DNA of 64,000 bases from Sphingobacterium rhinopitheci (GCF_022627575.1 NZ_JADEYQ010000008.1:62001-126000), one strand, 5' to 3'; counted from the first letter of the stretch, positions 55,892 to 64,000 are shown. Numbers and translations are program-made. The notes: generated by a model from the letters alone, not told the origin.

Positions 55892-55922
55892 CAAAATTAA
55901 TATTTTAAATTGAAGGATGCAA
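55892..55922 (-). promoter_or_regulatory. Bacteroidota-type promoter for the YceD-rpmF-lipid operon
   Basis: On the minus strand TTG (55922-55920) is followed after 20 bases by TAATTTTG (55899-55892), matching TAnnTTTG. It lies 20 bases upstream of the first gene's ATG. Confidence 0.6.
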
Positions 55923-55939
55923 TTATTTTGTTAAATAAA

Positions 55940-56602
55940 TTATTCTTCGTCACCGTAATATTTTGTGCCTAATTCTATTTTTTCACGATTATTAGCCATA
56001 CGCCATTTGTTCGTGTCTCTTAGTGAATATGCACAGCCACAGTACTCTTGCATATAGAATTTCTCCTTTTTACTGATTTCCAACATGCGTGCTGCGCCTC
56101 CTTTTTTACGCCAATTAAAAGTCCAATATTCCATGTTCGGATGACGGGAAGCAGCACGTAAACCGCAGTCGTTGATCTGTTCCATGTTTTTCCAGCGTGA
56201 TATACCTAGTGAACTTGAGATAACATCAAAGCCGTTTTTAGCAGCATATTCGGCTGTTTTTTCGAATCGCATATCAAAACACATCGTACAACGGATGCCT
56301 TTTTCAGGCTCATGTTCCATGCCTTTAGCAAGGTCAAACCAATGATCTACATCGTAGTCAGCATCGATGAAAGGAATATTGTGTTTTTCTGCAAAACGAA
56401 TGTTTTCGTCCTTACGAATGTCATATTCTTTTCGTGGATGGATGTTAGGATTGTAAAAATAAATCGTAAAATCTATACCCGAAGCTATAATAGCTTCCAT
56501 TACTTCGCCTGAACATGGAGCACAACATGAATGCAAAAGTAGCTTTTTACCTTGACTAGGTAATGTTAACTTTTCTCTAACTAATTCTTTATTGCCTTCC
56601 AT
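55940..56602 (-). CDS. queH: Epoxyqueuosine reductase QueH
   Basis: QueH reduces epoxyqueuosine in tRNA to queuosine, the last step of Q synthesis, and replaces QueG in many bacteria. It has the N-terminal [17 protein letters not shown] cysteines, [36 protein letters not shown], and the C-terminal [12 protein letters not shown]-type motif (EYCGCAYSL). These Cys pairs bind the iron and Fe-S cluster. Length (220) is typical. Confidence 0.94.
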   Translation of the reverse strand: MEGNKELVREKLTLPSQGKKLLLHSCCAPCSGEVMEAIIASGIDFTIYFYNPNIHPRKEYDIRKDENIRFAEKHNIPFIDADYDVDHWFDLAKGMEHEPEKGIRCTMCFDMRFEKTAEYAAKNGFDVISSSLGISRWKNMEQINDCGLRAASRHPNMEYWTFNWRKKGGAARMLEISKKEKFYMQEYCGCAYSLRDTNKWRMANNREKIELGTKYYGDEE

Positions 56603-56698
56603 TATTTTGTTATTCCAACTGCAATTTTACGTAAAACTATGGACTTGTAAAAGTTAAATTTGTCTTCAAGTAACAAATTGATTCTTTATTACGTGTAA

Positions 56699-56726
56699 TT
56701 GTTAGCCTTTATTTTTTATACATTTG
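56699..56726 (+). promoter_or_regulatory. Possible promoter of the lipoprotein gene at 56752
   Basis: TACATTTG (56719-56726) matches TAnnTTTG. TTG at 56699-56701 lies 17 bases upstream, slightly short of the usual distance. The ATG is 25 bases downstream. Confidence 0.45.
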
Positions 56727-56751
56727 TGTTAAATATTATATTTTGAACATT

Positions 56752-57864
56752 ATGAAGAAGTTTCCTTTGTTTTTGATCGTACTTTCCATTGTATCTTGTT
56801 TTTTTGCTTGTGTACGTGACGATGATGAGCCTACTGTAACAAGTAAGGCGATTTCTAGATTGTATGTATCTACTTCTGATTATGACGGTAGTAGTGGTAA
56901 TAATTATAATAATGTTTTTGTTATTTCACCAGCTGATTCTAGTGTCTTTCCTCCAGCTAATATTGATTCTATATATGCGTTCACTTCTTCTGCTCGTGGT
57001 GGAAGATTTATCCATTATACGCCATTTTCTAACGGCTTAATTTTTCAAGGTAGTCAAAATTCACCTGTATATATAGATACAGCAGTGCAAATGATGACAG
57101 TTAGTAATACTGGGGTATTGCGTAATACAGGGAAATTGGGGAATAGAAATTTTAACAACGTAAAGGGTCTTGGTTACACCATCGTAAATTCAGGTACACT
57201 AAGCGAGAATTTCTTACTTATGCTTAATGCGGACAGTCTATCTGTTATAGATAAACCGACTTCTAAAGGATCCAGTAGGATTGTTAATCCTCGTTTTCAT
57301 ATGCTTTTAGATTATAATCCTTGGGGCATTAATATTTCTGAAAGGGATGTCTTTGTGAGTTCTTTTGCTAATGTTAATAAGCCATCTGCGACAAATGGTA
57401 TTGTAGTATATAAAAATTTGACCTCTAAATTTGTAGAAAATAGAGCCGACTCAATATTGAAGGATTACGCTAGATTTGATTTAACTATAGCTGGCGCTAA
57501 AAATGTTAGGGGCTTATCCTATTCCAAAGCTAATGACATATTGGTAGTAACAGATTACGAAGGAGAGGGGAATTCAAGTAAAGGCCGAGTAATGATTTTT
57601 ACGAAGTTCTCTCAATATACCAGCTCTGGCATTATTACACCAGATAGAATTATTACCTCTGCAGGATTAAAACAGCCGTTGGATGTAGCTATTGATACAC
57701 GTGTCGATGGTAAATTTATCTATGTAGCCGACCCAATAGCCAAATTAGTTTTTAGATTTCTGATCACAGATGAAGGTGATGTAACACCTAATCAGCAAAT
57801 AAATTTATTTGGTAGATCGCCAGTTTCTTTATCATTAGATTCTAGGGCACCTACTGTTTTTTAA
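56752..57864 (+). CDS. Lipoprotein with beta-propeller-like repeats, unknown function
   Basis: The 370-residue protein has a lipoprotein signal ending in CFFAC near residue 20, followed by an acidic VRDDDEPT linker. The body has several repeats of roughly 50-60 residues ending in an aliphatic-Asp-type strand (DILVVTDYEGEG and LKQPLDVAIDTRVD, then GKFIYVADPIAKLVFRF). This recalls NHL/6-bladed propeller proteins, but I do not recognise the family. TTG 9 bases upstream is an alternative start. It converges on the SirB1-type gene with 4 bases between the stops. Confidence 0.78.
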   Translation: MKKFPLFLIVLSIVSCFFACVRDDDEPTVTSKAISRLYVSTSDYDGSSGNNYNNVFVISPADSSVFPPANIDSIYAFTSSARGGRFIHYTPFSNGLIFQGSQNSPVYIDTAVQMMTVSNTGVLRNTGKLGNRNFNNVKGLGYTIVNSGTLSENFLLMLNADSLSVIDKPTSKGSSRIVNPRFHMLLDYNPWGINISERDVFVSSFANVNKPSATNGIVVYKNLTSKFVENRADSILKDYARFDLTIAGAKNVRGLSYSKANDILVVTDYEGEGNSSKGRVMIFTKFSQYTSSGIITPDRIITSAGLKQPLDVAIDTRVDGKFIYVADPIAKLVFRFLITDEGDVTPNQQINLFGRSPVSLSLDSRAPTVF

Positions 57865-57868
57865 TGGA

Positions 57869-58717
57869 TTAATTAGTGCCATCAAGTAATTTTAGAAGGA
57901 TATTTATTTCTTCCTTCTTATTTCTGTTGTCCAAATTATCATAAGCTGTCATTAAATTACGGAGTACGCGTTTGATGATTTCAATGTTAGAACAGGGTAA
58001 CAGATATTCCTCCTTTTTCGGAAGGTTTAGTTGTTGAAGAAAAGAATATATATCTTCGTGTTTCATGATTTGTCCCTTATTAAAGGTATTTAGGTAAAAA
58101 AGAGGTTGTAAATTTAATTCATCCATATAAGCCACAATAAAGTGTTTAGGAAGGTTTATTCCATAGATTGGGATGTCTAATTTTTGTGCTACAATACTGT
58201 ATATACATGCTAATGATATCGGATTTCCTTTTTTTGTTTCTAATACAGAAGAGATATAAGAGTTGTTAGGGTCATGGTAATTGGTCGTATTTCCCGAAAG
58301 GCCAAATTCCCTGAATATTATATTGTTTAAGAGTTTTATTTTTTCTATTGGTCTCATCTCGTATATCAGTTCAAACCATACATTTCTCCGTAATTCAGCT
58401 ATTTGAAGCTGAATTTTATTTTCATCAAGGTTGGGATATTGATATCTATTAACGATCAAAAGTCCTTCTAGTAAATCTTCTTGATTTTGTAATGCCCACA
58501 GTTGTATTTCATTCTGTATTTGATCAAATTGAATTTTGTGAATTATGTTTTCAACTCTATTTTGAGAAAGTGGATCGAACGAGGTCTCCCAATATTCTTC
58601 TAAATATGGTATTGATTCAGGTCCATAGCTTATTAACTGCTGTTTCACGTGATGAAATATAGCGTTGTCTGGATCGTCTAATAAGGAAACTAATGCTTTG
58701 AATTCATTACTCTTCAT
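57869..58717 (-). CDS. SirB1-type transglutaminase-like protein
   Basis: This 282-residue protein's second half carries the transglutaminase-like (SirB1/TPR) pattern: LGLSGNTTNYHDPNNSYISS-type region (actually GLSGNTTNYHDP), ETKKGNPISLACIYSIVAQK and IYGINLPKHFIVAYMD, the order known in that family. A helical N-terminal half includes WALQNQEDLLEGLLIVNRYQ. Enzymatic activity of SirB1 proteins is unproven. The cysteine in ISLACIY lies in the position of interest. It is monocistronic. Confidence 0.82.
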   Translation of the reverse strand: MKSNEFKALVSLLDDPDNAIFHHVKQQLISYGPESIPYLEEYWETSFDPLSQNRVENIIHKIQFDQIQNEIQLWALQNQEDLLEGLLIVNRYQYPNLDENKIQLQIAELRRNVWFELIYEMRPIEKIKLLNNIIFREFGLSGNTTNYHDPNNSYISSVLETKKGNPISLACIYSIVAQKLDIPIYGINLPKHFIVAYMDELNLQPLFYLNTFNKGQIMKHEDIYSFLQQLNLPKKEEYLLPCSNIEIIKRVLRNLMTAYDNLDNRNKKEEINILLKLLDGTN

Positions 58718-58815
58718 AGTTCAAAATACGATTTTTTTTTAAATATGAATAACGTAATAATTTTTATTAATAATAATCTGATTTTTGATTCTTAATATTT
58801 CACTATTTTTGCAAT

Positions 58816-59274
58816 ATGCGTTATCTGTATGATCGAGTGTGGCATTATTTATCTTCTAATAGTAGACATGGGACGCATTCTCCCTTTGTATATAAATTAG
58901 CTGATGAAGTGATTTATAAATCCCCTGATATGGGACAATATATAAATGGGGGTATGGATAAGGTAGATGCGCTGATTCTTGAGATATCTTTATATTTAGG
59001 AAAAGAGTTAAATCTTACTTATCCTGAGGCGATTGTTCAAGTGGATATAACCGAGTATACATTGGAAGCTATCCTAGAGTTGTATATGAATATACCTGTT
59101 CTTATCCTTAAAAATATATACACTGATAATGCCGCTAAGCAAAAATGGTCAGCTTTAAAAGCTGACCAAACAATCGTAGTAACTATTGATCTTTTTTATT
59201 TTGGGATAATAATTTTCCGTAAGGAACAACCTAAAGAAAATTTTAAGCTTCGATTTCCATACGCTAAATATTAA
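58816..59274 (+). CDS. Short methyltransferase-like protein lacking the SAM-binding core
   Basis: This 152-residue protein starts with RYLYDRVWHYLSSNSRHGTH and SPFVYKLADEVIY. That is the N-terminal signature of a Bacteroidota family of O-methyltransferase-like proteins of ~230 residues, and the C-terminal end (VTIDLFYFGIIIFRKEQPKE) also matches it, as I recall. The middle that should carry the SAM-binding GxGxG Rossmann core is shortened, and I see no such loop. It may be a shrunken, inactive relative or an internal deletion. TATTTTTG (58804-58811) lies only 4 bases before the ATG. Its stop overlaps that of the convergent barrel gene. Confidence 0.65.
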   Translation: MRYLYDRVWHYLSSNSRHGTHSPFVYKLADEVIYKSPDMGQYINGGMDKVDALILEISLYLGKELNLTYPEAIVQVDITEYTLEAILELYMNIPVLILKNIYTDNAAKQKWSALKADQTIVVTIDLFYFGIIIFRKEQPKENFKLRFPYAKY

Positions 59275-60416
59275 AAAGATTCGCTTAGACTTAAATAGAA
59301 TCCAGATTGACGTTGTTCTCCAGGTCTCTTCTCGCCAAATGCGTAATCTAGCCGTATACTTGTTTTATGCTCCAAGCTGAAGAAATATCTCCCTCCTAAG
59401 CCATAGGAAGGAACAAGGCGTGGAGATTGTGTTTTTGAAAATGTTGATCCCGTACCTAAAAATCCTACAACACCTAGTCGCGGATGGAATCTATAACGTA
59501 GCTCTGCTTGTGCTGTTATATAATTGTTATCTTTATAACGGCCTAAATAATATCCTCTCATCGTCATATCGCCACCTAAGTCGCGCATAACGTATATTGG
59601 TGTATTTTTACCAAATGTGCCTCTATATACGCCTTGAGCTGCAATTATAAGTTTCTCCTGAATTGGGTAGTATCCTCTTAAATCTACTTCTGTCAGAGAG
59701 CCGATAAAATTTTCCTTACCAAATATATTAGGAGAATATGCATATTTAAGTCTTCCATAAAACCCTTTACTACTGTATGTAGTTACATCCCTACTATCAT
59801 ATAATGCAGATGCACCAAATGCTAAAAATTGCCCTCCTTCTTTACCTATAATATTGCTAATGTCATATATCCCTCCAGGCTCTAGATCTTTAAATTTGTA
59901 ATTGTCGTAGTTGGTGTTTAATCCAATGTAAAGTTTTTTAGTGATTTTTTTCTCAACGTCTACCTTTATTCTATATAGTGTCTGTTCAATATTATCTTGA
60001 TCTTTTTGCCAGGTGTCGTTACCTATACCGTAGTAGTTGAATGGCCAATCTCGTAATCTAATATCTGTCAATATATGATATTCGTTGTTTTTAGTCCATA
60101 TATCTGATGTAATATTGATTTTTTTTTGACTTTTCGTTGTTAATGTTGCTATCAGATTGATGTTTGATGTCTTACTATTGATGTCATTTTTGTCTAAGTA
60201 GAAATTGTAAGTGCTAGCAATGCCGTATTCAAACCCTGTTTCTTGGGCGTATGCAACAGCGGGAAGTGCCATAAAACTGCTGCTGCGATTATTACTAGAA
60301 TCTGAAGAAAAAACTTTTTTCGCGATTTTTTTAACAAAATTTTCCTTTTCCTGTCCTTGGGTAGAGTAGGAGGAGCCTATAATTAGTGCAATAGCTAGTA
60401 AGTTTTTTAACCTCAT
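59271..60416 (-). CDS. Outer-membrane Omp85/surface antigen-type beta-barrel protein
   Basis: This ~380-residue protein has a signal peptide (RLKNLLAIALIIGSSYSTQG). It lacks POTRA repeats. The barrel has the family-typical pattern with GIGNDTWQKD (surface-antigen strand), IYVMRDLGGDMTMRGYYLGR (the VRGY/MRGY-type motif of Omp85 barrels), and YGLGGRYFFSL at the end, then a terminal aromatic (SLSESF). Function is unknown; such POTRA-free barrels occur widely in Bacteroidota. Start 60416 is chosen over an upstream ATG because the signal peptide begins there. Its stop shares bases with the convergent gene. Confidence 0.82.
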   Translation of the reverse strand: MRLKNLLAIALIIGSSYSTQGQEKENFVKKIAKKVFSSDSSNNRSSSFMALPAVAYAQETGFEYGIASTYNFYLDKNDINSKTSNINLIATLTTKSQKKINITSDIWTKNNEYHILTDIRLRDWPFNYYGIGNDTWQKDQDNIEQTLYRIKVDVEKKITKKLYIGLNTNYDNYKFKDLEPGGIYDISNIIGKEGGQFLAFGASALYDSRDVTTYSSKGFYGRLKYAYSPNIFGKENFIGSLTEVDLRGYYPIQEKLIIAAQGVYRGTFGKNTPIYVMRDLGGDMTMRGYYLGRYKDNNYITAQAELRYRFHPRLGVVGFLGTGSTFSKTQSPRLVPSYGLGGRYFFSLEHKTSIRLDYAFGEKRPGEQRQSGFYLSLSESF

Positions 60417-60547
60417 TTTTATAAATATTTGATGTTTCAAATATAAATGAATTGTTTAGATACCTAATCTATAAAATTTATATAAAAATTATTTACCTGC
60501 ATATCAGTATAATTGAATAATTAATTCGTTTTTTTTTGAAAAATGTT

Positions 60548-60577
60548 TTTGAGATATCATTTCTGTGTCTATCTTTG
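60548..60577 (+). promoter_or_regulatory. Upstream promoter of the tRNA-tuf cluster (P1)
   Basis: TTTG (60548-60551), 18 bases, then TATCTTTG (60570-60577), matches the Bacteroidota promoter fully. It lies 196 bases before the first tRNA. Confidence 0.7.
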
Positions 60578-60685
60578 CAACATCAAATCCGATAACGATT
60601 ATCAAAATAAACGATAATTTAGAAGATTAGATAACTCGTTCTGATAAATAAGAATTTTTTAGAAAAAAAAAGTTGAAAAAATATC

Positions 60686-60716
60686 TTGCAAATATGAAAA
60701 TAAAAAACGAAATTTG
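60686..60716 (+). promoter_or_regulatory. Proximal promoter of the tRNA-tuf cluster (P2)
   Basis: TTG (60686-60688), 20 bases, then GAAATTTG (60709-60716), matches TAnnTTTG except at the first base. An A-rich stretch upstream (60662-60681) would suit a strong stable-RNA promoter. It lies 57 bases before tRNA-Thr. Confidence 0.5.
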
Positions 60717-60773
60717 CACTCGTTATCTGAAAGGGTAAAAGTTCTAAGATGTTTTTAAACTTGTAAAATATTA

Positions 60774-60846
<73 letters not shown>

Positions 60847-60871
60847 CAAATACAACGTAAGTTGTAGGTCT

Positions 60872-60952
60872 GGAGGGGTTCCAGAGCGGTCAAATGGGAC
60901 GGACTGTAAATCCGTTGCTTCGGCTTCGAAGGTTCGAATCCTTCTCCCTCCA
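60872..60952 (+). tRNA. tRNA-Tyr (anticodon GTA)
   Basis: An 81-base class II tRNA with a long variable arm. Acceptor GGAGGGG with TCCCTCC (one G-T pair), anticodon stem ACGGA/TCCGT with loop CTGTAAA (GTA), discriminator A. CCA is not encoded. Confidence 0.96.
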
Positions 60953-60992
60953 CACTAATTTTTTCTTGATTTTAATTAAAATCAAGAAGTAA

Positions 60993-61065
60993 GCGGAAGT
61001 AGCTCAGTTGGTAGAGCGATAGCCTTCCAAGCTATAGGTCGCGAGTTCGAACCTCGTCTTCCGCT
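60993..61065 (+). tRNA. tRNA-Gly (anticodon TCC)
   Basis: A 73-base cloverleaf: acceptor GCGGAAG/CTTCCGC, anticodon stem ATAGC/GCTAT with loop CTTCCAA (TCC), T-arm GCGAG-TTCGAAC-CTCGT, discriminator T. CCA is not encoded. A short dyad with the arm TTGATTTTAATT and partner AATTAAAATCAA lies just upstream (60966-60986). Confidence 0.96.
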
Positions 61066-61152
61066 CAAATTTTCAAGATTATTGGTCTCTATCTTTCATA
61101 ATAATATAATGTTAGGTGGGGGCATAAATCTGTAAATGAGCTTTTTTTTGAA

Positions 61153-61224
<72 letters not shown>

Positions 61225-61297
61225 CGATAATTTAAGTTTATTATATTTGTAAAGAATTTAAAAAAGAAATATTTAATAATTACTAATTCGCATAAAC

Positions 61298-62485
61298 ATG
61301 GCAAAAGAGAAATTTGACCGTAGTAAACCGCACTTAAACATTGGTACTATCGGTCACGTTGACCACGGTAAAACTACTACAACTGCAGCAATCACAAAAG
61401 TATTAGCGGATGCAGGTTTATCAGAAGCACGTTCGTTTGATTCAATTGACTCTGCTCCTGAAGAAAAAGAGCGTGGTATCACGATTAATACAGCACACGT
61501 TGAGTACTCAACTGCAAATCGTCACTATGCACACGTTGACTGTCCAGGTCACGCCGATTACGTTAAGAACATGGTAACTGGTGCTGCTCAAATGGATGGT
61601 GCTATCATCGTAGTTGCTGCGACTGATGGTCCTATGCCTCAAACTCGTGAGCACATCTTGTTAGCTCGTCAAGTAGGTGTACCAGCGTTAGTAGTATTCT
61701 TAAACAAAGTTGACTTAGTAGATGATCCTGAGTTATTAGAATTAGTAGAAATGGAAGTGCGTGAGCTATTATCATTCTACGAATTCCCAGGTGACGATAT
61801 TCCAGTAATCAAAGGTTCTGCTTTGGGTGGATTGAACGGTGAGCCTGAGTGGGTTGAGAAAATCATGGAATTAATGGATGCTGTAGATAACTACATTCCA
61901 ATTCCTCCTCGTTTAACTGAGTTACCTTTCTTAATGCCAGTAGAGGACGTATTCTCGATCACAGGTCGTGGTACAGTTGCTACAGGTCGTATTGAAAGAG
62001 GTGTAATCAACTCTGGAGATCCAGTTGAGATCTTAGGTATGGGTGCTGCTGAAGGTTTAAAATCTACAGTAACAGGTGTTGAGATGTTCCGTAAAATTTT
62101 AGATTACGGTGAAGCTGGTGATAACGTAGGTTTATTATTACGTGGTATTGAGAAAACTGATATCAAACGTGGTATGGTTATCGTTAAACCAGGTACTGTA
62201 ACTCCTCACGATCACTTCAAAGCTGAGGTTTACGTATTATCAAAAGCTGAAGGTGGACGTCACACTCCATTCTTTAACAAATACCGCCCTCAATTCTATT
62301 TCCGTACAACAGACGTAACAGGAGAGATCTCGTTACCAGAAGGTACTGAAATGGTTATGCCAGGTGATAACGTTACAATTACAGTTAAATTGATTTCTGC
62401 TATCGCGATGGAAAAAGGTCTACGTTTCGCTATCCGTGAGGGTGGTCGTACAGTAGGTGCTGGTCAGGTAACTGAAATTCTATAG
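61298..62485 (+). CDS. tuf: Elongation factor Tu
   Basis: EF-Tu brings aminoacyl-tRNA to the ribosome as a GTP complex. The G-domain has [16 protein letters not shown] (P-loop), [26 protein letters not shown] and [16 protein letters not shown]; domains 2 and 3 follow ([14 protein letters not shown] and [12 protein letters not shown]). Length (395) is standard. Preferred codons here look more restricted than in neighbouring genes, as expected for a highly expressed gene. It follows four tRNAs, and a hairpin terminator follows. Confidence 0.99.
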   Translation: MAKEKFDRSKPHLNIGTIGHVDHGKTTTTAAITKVLADAGLSEARSFDSIDSAPEEKERGITINTAHVEYSTANRHYAHVDCPGHADYVKNMVTGAAQMDGAIIVVAATDGPMPQTREHILLARQVGVPALVVFLNKVDLVDDPELLELVEMEVRELLSFYEFPGDDIPVIKGSALGGLNGEPEWVEKIMELMDAVDNYIPIPPRLTELPFLMPVEDVFSITGRGTVATGRIERGVINSGDPVEILGMGAAEGLKSTVTGVEMFRKILDYGEAGDNVGLLLRGIEKTDIKRGMVIVKPGTVTPHDHFKAEVYVLSKAEGGRHTPFFNKYRPQFYFRTTDVTGEISLPEGTEMVMPGDNVTITVKLISAIAMEKGLRFAIREGGRTVGAGQVTEIL

Positions 62486-62510
62486 TCTTAATTAGACTTA
62501 GAGCATATAA

Positions 62511-62550
62511 AATAAGCTAATCGGCTGATGCTGATTAGCTTATTTTTTCT
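62511..62550 (+). terminator. Intrinsic terminator of tuf
   Basis: A perfect 12-bp stem (62511-62522 with 62533-62544) and a 10-base loop are followed by a T-run to 62548, 26 bases after the stop. Confidence 0.85.
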
Positions 62551-62593
62551 CTACAGAAAAGTAGTAGAATAAATGAAAAAAAAGTAAAAAATA

Positions 62594-62625
62594 TTTGCTC
62601 TAATAGTGTTTAAACACTATATTTG
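62594..62625 (+). promoter_or_regulatory. Promoter of tRNA-Trp-secE-nusG with an internal palindrome
   Basis: TTTG (62594-62597), 20 bases, then TATATTTG (62618-62625), is an excellent Bacteroidota promoter. The spacer contains the perfect 18-base palindrome at 62603-62620 (ATAGTGTTTAAACACTAT), which overlaps the start of the -7 box. A repressor bound there would block transcription. Confidence 0.75.
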
Positions 62626-62642
62626 TATCAACAAAAACAAAC

Positions 62643-62714
62643 AGGGATATAGTATAATGGTTAGTATCGTGGTCTCCAAAACCATTGGTCTGGGTTCGAA
62701 TCCTAGTATCCCTG
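62643..62714 (+). tRNA. tRNA-Trp (anticodon CCA)
   Basis: A 72-base cloverleaf: acceptor AGGGATA/TATCCCT, anticodon stem GTGGT/ACCAT with loop CTCCAAA (CCA), T-arm TGGGT-TCGAATC-type, discriminator G. CCA is not encoded. It lies 26 bases upstream of secE in the usual Trp-secE-nusG order. Confidence 0.96.
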
Positions 62715-62740
62715 CTACTTAAAACTTAAATAATCAAAAA

Positions 62741-62932
62741 ATGGCTAACATACTTGGTTTTTTCAAAGAATCTTACGAAGAGGTTGCTCATAAAGTAACT
62801 TGGCCTACGTGGGCTCAGTTGCAAAATCATGCTGTGGTAGTGCTTGTAGCTTCAGTTATTATCGCTTTATTGATATTAGCTATGGATAAAGCTTCAGAAG
62901 GTGTTTTAGAATTATTATACGGTACTAAGTAA
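62741..62932 (+). CDS. secE: Preprotein translocase subunit SecE
   Basis: This 63-residue single-helix subunit of the SecYEG channel has the conserved cytoplasmic amphipathic segment SYEEVAHKVTWPTWAQLQNH before the membrane helix (~28-47). It matches the short SecE form. It is followed by nusG after 17 bases. Confidence 0.95.
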   Translation: MANILGFFKESYEEVAHKVTWPTWAQLQNHAVVVLVASVIIALLILAMDKASEGVLELLYGTK

Positions 62933-62949
62933 TCTTTCAATTTTATAAT

Positions 62950-63495
62950 ATGGCTGATCAATCGTTGAAGTGGTACGTGGTACGTGCGGTAAGTGGAAAA
63001 GAAAAGAAGGTAAAGCAATATATGGAAGCTGAGGTAAGTCGACTTGGTATTCAGCACTTGATTCCTCAGGTGTTAATTCCTATGGAGAAGTATTACCAAA
63101 TGCGCGATGGTAAAAAAGTAGCCAAAGAAAGAAATTATTACCCAGGATACGTTTTGATTGAAGCAGCTTTAGATGGTGAGATTGAGCATGTTATTAAAGG
63201 CTTGAATAGTGTTATTGGTTTTTTAGGTGATAAAGCTGGTGTTGCTATTCCTTTACGTCAAGCAGAAGTAAATCGTATATTAGGTAAAGTGGATGAGATG
63301 GCCGAACAAGGGGAGTCTATTAATGTAGCTTACTATGTTGGCGAATCAGTTAAAGTTACAGATGGTCCTTTCAATGGTTTCACAGGTGAGATCGAGGAAG
63401 TACATGAAGATAAAAAGAAACTTACAGTTATGGTTAAGGTGTTTGGACGTAAAACTCCATTAGAACTTAACTATATGCAAGTAGAAAAGGAATAA
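62950..63495 (+). CDS. nusG: Transcription termination/antitermination protein NusG
   Basis: NusG binds RNA polymerase through its N-terminal domain (KWYVVRAVSGKEKKVKQYME). It couples to ribosomes or Rho through the C-terminal KOW domain (VTDGPFNGFTGEIEEVHEDK). ERNYYPGYVLIEAALDGE is a typical central stretch. Length (181) is normal. A hairpin terminator follows, and rplK comes next. Confidence 0.98.
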   Translation: MADQSLKWYVVRAVSGKEKKVKQYMEAEVSRLGIQHLIPQVLIPMEKYYQMRDGKKVAKERNYYPGYVLIEAALDGEIEHVIKGLNSVIGFLGDKAGVAIPLRQAEVNRILGKVDEMAEQGESINVAYYVGESVKVTDGPFNGFTGEIEEVHEDKKKLTVMVKVFGRKTPLELNYMQVEKE

Positions 63496-63514
63496 TATTG
63501 TATTTAATATATAG

Positions 63515-63548
63515 AAAGCTCTTTCATTTTTTTGAAAGGGCTTTTTTT
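63515..63548 (+). terminator. Intrinsic terminator of nusG
   Basis: A 12-bp stem (63515-63526 with 63533-63544, one G-T pair) is followed by a T-run to 63548. It separates nusG from the rplK promoter. Confidence 0.8.
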
Positions 63549-63571
63549 AATAAATATTTACACGAAATATT

Positions 63572-63601
63572 TTTGGTATTAACTTTTTATTATTATCTTT
63601 G
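63572..63601 (+). promoter_or_regulatory. Bacteroidota-type promoter for the rplK operon
   Basis: TTTG (63572-63575), 18 bases, then TATCTTTG (63594-63601), matches the consensus. The leader of ~105 bases before the rplK ATG is long enough for control of the ribosomal operon. Confidence 0.7.
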
Positions 63602-63711
63602 CACCTCATTTAGTTAGGTAAATTAAGTTTTCTCTAACAAAATGTATGAATGTTACAGTATTGCTTCCAACTTACTAACAAACATTTAACAAATAAATAA
63701 AAACAAGCAAA

Positions 63712-64000
63712 ATGGCAAAAGAAGTCAGTGCGTTAGTAAAATTACAAGTAAAGGGCGGTGCAGCAAATCCATCTCCTCCAGTAGGACCTGCTTTAGGTGC
63801 TAAAGGTGTGAACATTATGGATTTCTGTAAGCAGTTCAATGCTCGTACGCAAGACAAACCAGGACAAGTGTTGCCGGTTGTTATTACCGTTTATGCTGAT
63901 AAATCATTTGATTTTATCATCAAGACTCCTCCAGTTGCAGTTCAGTTAAAAGATGCTGCTAAATTGAAAAGTGGGTCGGGCGAACCAAATCGTAAAAAAG
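63712..64000 (+). CDS. rplK: 50S ribosomal protein L11 (3' part lies outside the window)
   Basis: L11 binds 23S rRNA at the GTPase-associated region. It starts [20 protein letters not shown] and continues [20 protein letters not shown], with [20 protein letters not shown] farther on. 96 codons are visible of the usual ~142; the gene runs off the window, so this is not a truncation. Confidence 0.97.
   Translation, partial: MAKEVSALVKLQVKGGAANPSPPVGPALGAKGVNIMDFCKQFNARTQDKPGQVLPVVITVYADKSFDFIIKTPPVAVQLKDAAKLKSGSGEPNRKK

Larger units (their letters stand above)
60441..60773. other. Regulatory gap upstream of the tRNA-tuf cluster
   Basis: This 333-base AT-rich region holds two promoter candidates (60548-60577 and 60686-60716). 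I see no coding frame or riboswitch. A small dyad (GATAACGATTATC, 60592-60604) lies just after the first -7 box and might be a control site. Confidence 0.5.

Noticed and set aside
60592-60604. Riboswitch or T-box-like leader before the tRNA-tuf cluster
   Set aside because: Only a 13-base dyad is visible; no conserved T-box or antiterminator pattern and no larger structure could be drawn.

Overview
The window is chromosomal DNA of a low-GC member of the Bacteroidota, most likely family Sphingobacteriaceae (Sphingobacterium/Pedobacter type). Support for this: recognisable Bacteroidota promoters (TTTG or TTG, 18-20 bases, then TAnnTTTG) before rpmH, gyrB, the YceD-rpmF-fatty-acid operon, the tRNA-tuf cluster, tRNA-Trp-secE-nusG and rplK; no consistent Shine-Dalgarno sequences; a bacillithiol synthase (BshA); a PorV-like outer membrane protein; a helix-hairpin-helix outer-membrane barrel protein next to a ComEC-like protein; and many lipoproteins with the Bacteroidota-style N-terminus.

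Layout. 1-11.5 kb is a dcw cell-wall/division operon, murE(partial)-mraY-murD-ftsW-murG-murC-ftsQ-ftsA-ftsZ, all on +, with a perfect 23-bp stem-loop between ftsA and ftsZ. 11.5-18.2 kb holds an orphan LuxR-type response regulator, mscL, the rpmH-rnpA-yidD-tsaB group, corA, an OmpH/Skp-like lipoprotein and gyrB. 18.3-25.2 kb is a tightly overlapping four-gene unit (PorV-like barrel, HhH plus barrel, ComEC-like, RecQ) that looks like DNA uptake and processing. 25.3-30 kb has a zinc metallopeptidase, seven tandem ~98-bp palindromic repeats, ffh, a 203-bp element with perfect 18-bp inverted ends, and about 1.3 kb of decayed lipoprotein genes. 30-38.2 kb has nuoA-nuoB without the rest of complex I, purK-purE, two small membrane proteins, a Tat-type sugar isomerase-like lipoprotein, pyrH-frr, bshA and an ArfB-like rescue factor.

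38.2-50.2 kb is the accessory part. It contains a BlaI/M56-TonB pair with a frame-shifted second TonB domain, a lipoprotein, CbpA-CbpM, a YtrA-type GntR/ABC operon with a matching inverted-repeat operator, and an ECF sigma/zinc anti-sigma/DUF417/MsrAB operon that reads as a redox-controlled envelope methionine-repair module. An M28 peptidase, rpiB and tatC follow. 50-56.6 kb is a lipid operon on the minus strand, YceD(DUF177)-rpmF-plsX-fabH-accB-accC, then queH. 56.7-60.4 kb has a lipoprotein, a SirB1-type protein, a shrunken methyltransferase-like gene and an Omp85-type barrel. 60.7-64 kb is the translation block tRNA-Thr-Tyr-Gly-Thr-tuf, tRNA-Trp-secE-nusG and the start of rplK.

Most of the window is conserved housekeeping. 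The most unusual signals are the tandem palindrome array before ffh, the anti-sigma factor with RsrA-like zinc-ligand spacing beside msrAB, the HhH-barrel/ComEC-like/RecQ unit, the 18-bp palindrome inside the tRNA-Trp-secE promoter, and the gene-decay zone at 28.5-29.8 kb. All family assignments come from reading motifs; no database search was run.
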